This document shows, one piece after another, positions 33,793-35,962 of a stretch of 35,962 nt of DNA. Both the position numbers and the translations under genes were made by a program. The DNA comes from an uncultured Lachnoclostridium sp. (lineage in GTDB: Bacteria > Bacillota > Clostridia > Lachnospirales > Lachnospiraceae): assembly GCA_944376715.1 (NCBI GenBank), contig CALWDO010000031.1, forward strand, positions 1-35,962. Reading direction: 5' to 3'. How positions within the stretch are numbered: position 1 is the first letter of the stretch; each line of letters starts with the position of its first letter. The notes under the pieces were generated by a model. The model was not told the DNA's origin. It saw only the letters and a program-made list of their open reading frames with translations, and made no database searches.

Positions 33793-35025
33793 TTAACAGA
33801 TTCCCTTTGCTGTCAAATCGGGAGCCGCAGCAGTCTCCTCCGGAAGATGAAAAAAGCGTTTTGCCAGTCCTTTTACAGCTTTTCCTCCATCTTTCACCAT
33901 CTGGGGGATCTCCTCCACCGAAAACCGGGCCGGGGCAAACACTTCCGCATACGGATTGTCGCCCCCGCAGATCCGGTCTCTGAGGAGCATGGCCGACACC
34001 ATCGCAGAGCTCATGCCCCACTTCCGGAATCCGGTCGCCACAAACCAGTCCGGGCGCTCCGCGGCAAATTGCCCGATAAACGGGATCTTATCCGTCGTAA
34101 TACAGTCCTGGGCGGACCAGCGTGCCGCCACACGGCAGCCGGGATATAACCTTTCCGCGGTTTTTCTGAGATTTTCATAGCAGCCGCCTTCACGATTTTC
34201 TCCGGTTCGGTGGGCCTGTCCTCCCAGCAAGATGTATTTATCATACTGCCGGAAAGAAAGCGCGTCCTCTCCGTCCCCTATATACATATTGTCAATTTTC
34301 CCTGCATTCTCCAGAGCAAGCACATAAGAACGCTCCTGATGCATCCGGGCAAAAAACATCCCCGGAAAATCTATGAACGGGAAATGCACGGCAAAAACAA
34401 TTTTGTCTGCCTCCACACTTCCATGCGCTGTTTTTACCAGATTTCCGTCCACTTCCGTTACCGGCGTACCCTCATACACCGTCAACCGTTCCGCCAATGC
34501 GCTGATAAATTTTAAAGGATGGAACTGAGCCTGTCCCGGGAAGCACACTGCCCCGGCGCAGGGCACCGGGATCTCAATCTGCGTCCTGAATGACGCATCA
34601 ATTCCCAGTTTCTGCGCAGCTTCTGTCTCCATCCTTATTTTCTCTTCATCTTCTGAATAGACACACGCATCGCTCTCTGTCAGGCCGCAGTCAATGTGTT
34701 CTTCCTGAACGATTGTTTTATATTCCTTCACCGCGTCCTGATTGGCCTGCACGTATTTCTTTGTCGTTTCTTCTCCCTTTTTCTCAAGAAATGTATGGCA
34801 GAACATCCCGTGCTGTGATGTAATCTTTGCAGTGGTATTCCCGGTCTGTCCGCTTCCGATCTGATCCGCTTCCAGAACAACCGCGTTCACGCCCGCCTGC
34901 TTAAGATGCCATGCCGTCAATACGCCCGCCATGCCGCCTCCGATCACTGCCACATCCGCCCGGATATGGCCTTCCAGAGCCGGTCTTTTCTTTCTGTTAC
35001 AGGTCCTGCTCCATATTGATTCCAT
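33793..35025 (-). CDS. FAD-dependent amine/amino-acid oxidoreductase (DAO family), Rieske domain deleted
   Basis: The 410-residue protein has an N-terminal FAD-binding motif DVAVIGGGMAGVLTAWHLKQAG (about 24-45), GSGQTGNTTAKITSQHG, and the DAO-fold ending TTDKIPFIGQF, VATGFRKWGMSSAM. This matches the PuuB-like group that, in Clostridia, carries a C-terminal Rieske [2Fe-2S] domain and is ~500 aa. Here the sequence goes from FFHLPEE straight into the stop. In the next frame, the very end of a Rieske domain (GSRFDSKGNLLNGPAQEG, 33758-33838) survives. About 90 codons, including the cluster ligands, are gone. The oxidase part may still work. GGAGGCAGGG precedes ATG at 35025. It starts an operon with the next three genes. 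Confidence 0.85.
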   Translation of the reverse strand: MESIWSRTCNRKKRPALEGHIRADVAVIGGGMAGVLTAWHLKQAGVNAVVLEADQIGSGQTGNTTAKITSQHGMFCHTFLEKKGEETTKKYVQANQDAVKEYKTIVQEEHIDCGLTESDACVYSEDEEKIRMETEAAQKLGIDASFRTQIEIPVPCAGAVCFPGQAQFHPLKFISALAERLTVYEGTPVTEVDGNLVKTAHGSVEADKIVFAVHFPFIDFPGMFFARMHQERSYVLALENAGKIDNMYIGDGEDALSFRQYDKYILLGGQAHRTGENREGGCYENLRKTAERLYPGCRVAARWSAQDCITTDKIPFIGQFAAERPDWFVATGFRKWGMSSAMVSAMLLRDRICGGDNPYAEVFAPARFSVEEIPQMVKDGGKAVKGLAKRFFHLPEETAAAPDLTAKGIC

Positions 35026-35095
35026 TCCCTGCCTCCTATGTCTTTTCTTATAACATTTCCCACTGGAGACAGGTTATACCTTTCAGATCGTCTGA

Positions 35096-35509
35096 TTAAA
35101 ACTCATAAACTTCTTCCGGCTCCGTAAACGAAGAAATCGTCGCGCGGGCATTTGTAAAATAGAGCACGCAGTTATTTCCATCGCCCGCCTTATACATTCC
35201 ACCAAGGCTCGGATACGCGCTCAGCACAGCCTCCTCCGCTTCGATTCTCTTGTCTTCTACCAGCGTCCCTGACAGACGGATCCATTTGCCTCCATGCATG
35301 CAGCAAAGCTCCACCTTCTGATTCACGAACTGCTTGTAGCATTTCTTTTTACGGCCTGTCTGAATATAGAGCTTGTCTTCAAAGATATGAATCACTCCAA
35401 ACGGACGTACACGGGGCTGATCCCCTTCTGCGGAAGCAATATAGTAAGTTCCTGCCTGTTTAATAAAATCATGTACCGTTTCCATTGCCTGTCTCTGTTC
35501 TGCTGTCAT
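35096..35509 (-). CDS. Pyridoxamine 5'-phosphate oxidase-fold flavoprotein
   Basis: The 137-residue protein begins with helix VHDFIKQAGTYYIASAEGDQ and continues PRVRPFGVIHIFEDKLYIQTG and KKKCYKQFVNQKVELCCMHGGKWIRLSG. These are the typical beta-barrel strands of small FMN-binding PPOX-like proteins common in Clostridia. These proteins are usually annotated as uncharacterised or NimC-like, with no proof of PNPO activity. The start is the ATG at 35509 with GGAGGTATAAG. The gene is separated by 70 bp from the FAD oxidoreductase and probably has its own transcript. Confidence 0.87.
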   Translation of the reverse strand: MTAEQRQAMETVHDFIKQAGTYYIASAEGDQPRVRPFGVIHIFEDKLYIQTGRKKKCYKQFVNQKVELCCMHGGKWIRLSGTLVEDKRIEAEEAVLSAYPSLGGMYKAGDGNNCVLYFTNARATISSFTEPEEVYEF

Positions 35510-35590
35510 TCTTATACCTCCTTCAATTATTTATCTGCAGACTCTATTTTCATAAATTCTTAAACCATTCCTCCGCTTTTTATTATATTA

Positions 35591-35620
35591 TTGACATATA
35601 AATCACGATTGCACTATATT
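35591..35620 (+). promoter_or_regulatory. Promoter for the GNAT remnant and AAA-ATPase genes
   Basis: TTGACA (35591-35596), 18 bp, TATATT (35615-35620) is a clear sigma-A-type promoter on the plus strand, divergent from the PPOX-fold gene. The leader of about 75 nt then enters the hairpin at 35665-35687. Confidence 0.65.
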
Positions 35621-35664
35621 CAAAATGATATCTGATTTTATTCTAGCAAATATGGTTGAAACGT

Positions 35665-35687
35665 CAAGACAGCTTTTCACTGTCTTG
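35665..35687 (+). promoter_or_regulatory. Leader hairpin/palindrome just before the ribosome binding site
   Basis: The perfect 8-bp arms CAAGACAG (35665-35672) and CTGTCTTG (35680-35687) enclose CTTTTCA. The GGAGG site of the downstream gene begins about 5 nt later. It could be an operator or a translation-controlling RNA hairpin. No T-run follows, so it is not a terminator. Confidence 0.5.
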
Positions 35688-35706
35688 CCTGCGGAGGTTG
35701 ATATAC

Positions 35707-35904
35707 ATGAAACCGGACATTGTTCCTGCTTATGATTCTTTACAGGAGATCGGACAGTTGTTCGCAGAATATACGGATTATCTGATAGAAGAAGATCCGT
35801 CTGTAAAAGCATATCTTCAGATCCAGGATTATAAAAAGGACGAGATCCCGCGCTGCAATGACAGTCCGCTGGACTCTTCGATTTACATGAGGTTGGATTT
35901 ATGA
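35707..35904 (+). pseudogene. GNAT acetyltransferase with internal deletion
   Basis: Starting at ATG 35707 behind a GGAGG site, the 65-residue product begins like a GNAT enzyme (EIGQLFAEYTDYLIEEDPSV, then KAYLQIQDY). It then jumps to what is normally the extreme C-terminus of the same family (EIPRCNDSPLDSSIYMRLDL; compare 'FYEIP.Y...PL....YM.L'). The core acetyl-CoA-binding strands, about 90 codons, are missing, with the reading frame kept. It cannot bind acetyl-CoA. The stop overlaps the next gene's ATG (ATGA), so the remnant could still serve as a leader that couples translation of the ATPase gene. Confidence 0.7.
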
Positions 35905-35962
35905 ACCGGCAATTTATACAGGCCGTCTCCATCAACTGGGACGAGATCTCAGAACATTCTTA
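35901..35962 (+). CDS. Start of probable AAA-family ATPase, cut by window edge
   Basis: An ATG at 35901, overlapping the GNAT remnant's stop by four bases (GAGGTTGG upstream), opens MNRQFIQAVSINWDEISEHS before the window ends. The 'I.WD.I...SYLR.I.A' opening resembles AAA-family ATP-binding proteins whose Walker A (GENGSGKST) comes some 40 residues later. The family assignment is from a short N-terminal pattern only. The rest lies beyond the window. Confidence 0.45.
   Translation, partial: MNRQFIQAVSINWDEISEHS

Noticed and set aside
35603-35935. 110-codon minus-strand frame
   Set aside because: Shadow of the GNAT remnant and the promoter region; Cys/Ser-rich with no domain.
1-35962. CRISPR arrays, tRNA or rRNA genes
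   Set aside because: No regularly spaced direct repeats, tRNA-like cloverleaf with a TTCRA arm, or rRNA sequence was seen on either strand by eye.

Overview
The window looks like chromosomal DNA from a gut-type Lachnospiraceae or related Clostridia (inference). The reasons are the mid-GC coding style, strong GGAGG-type ribosome binding sites, and gene families typical of that group: YhaM, MutS2, YesM/YesN two-component systems, CUT2 sugar ABC importers and M29 aminopeptidase. I saw no rRNA, tRNA or CRISPR array.

Layout. (1) 1-1.95 kb is a graveyard of accessory DNA. All of it is on the minus strand, next to the housekeeping gene rlmD. It holds the first codons of a probable AlbA_2-type gene with a striking operator-like inverted repeat, a decayed IS110-family transposase whose left end still folds like a bridge RNA, a frameshifted sigma/HTH-like fragment, the C-terminus of a type I restriction HsdR subunit, and a frameshifted Fic gene tail. 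(2) 1.94-5.7 kb (minus) holds rlmD, yhaM and an HtrA-like protein that has lost two catalytic-triad residues. (3) 5.9-10.4 kb (plus) is a mutS2 - response regulator - histidine kinase operon ending in a bidirectional terminator. (4) 10.5-19.9 kb (minus) holds an aconitase-family hydratase under a GntR-like palindrome, a second OmpR-type two-component system, an M29 aminopeptidase, a large exported propeller protein with a catalytically degenerate C39-like end, and a small hypothetical gene. (5) 20.0-29.7 kb (minus) is a complete arabinoside-utilisation locus: GH51 arabinofuranosidase, sugar ABC ATPase, permease, binding lipoprotein, second permease, then YesN- and YesM-type regulators, with a strong intercistronic hairpin before the regulators. 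(6) 29.9-36 kb is a decaying stretch. It holds a frameshifted, C-terminally truncated AAA-ATPase-like/PD-(D/E)XK gene, a membrane-anchored hypothetical, a DHFR-like reductase, a tocopherol-cyclase-like gene with an in-frame stop, an FAD oxidoreductase whose Rieske domain has been deleted, a PPOX-fold flavoprotein, a GNAT acetyltransferase with an internal deletion, and the start of a probable AAA ATPase.

How the genes work together. The clearest functional unit is the arabinoside locus: YesM/YesN probably sense the sugar, the CUT2 importer brings it in, and the cytoplasmic GH51 enzyme releases arabinose. No convincing wholly new system is visible. The most interesting signals are the pseudo-enzymes (HtrA-like, C39-like), the candidate IS110 bridge-RNA relic, the operators at 71-127 and 12793-12802, and the concentration of internal deletions and nonsense changes in the last 6 kb.
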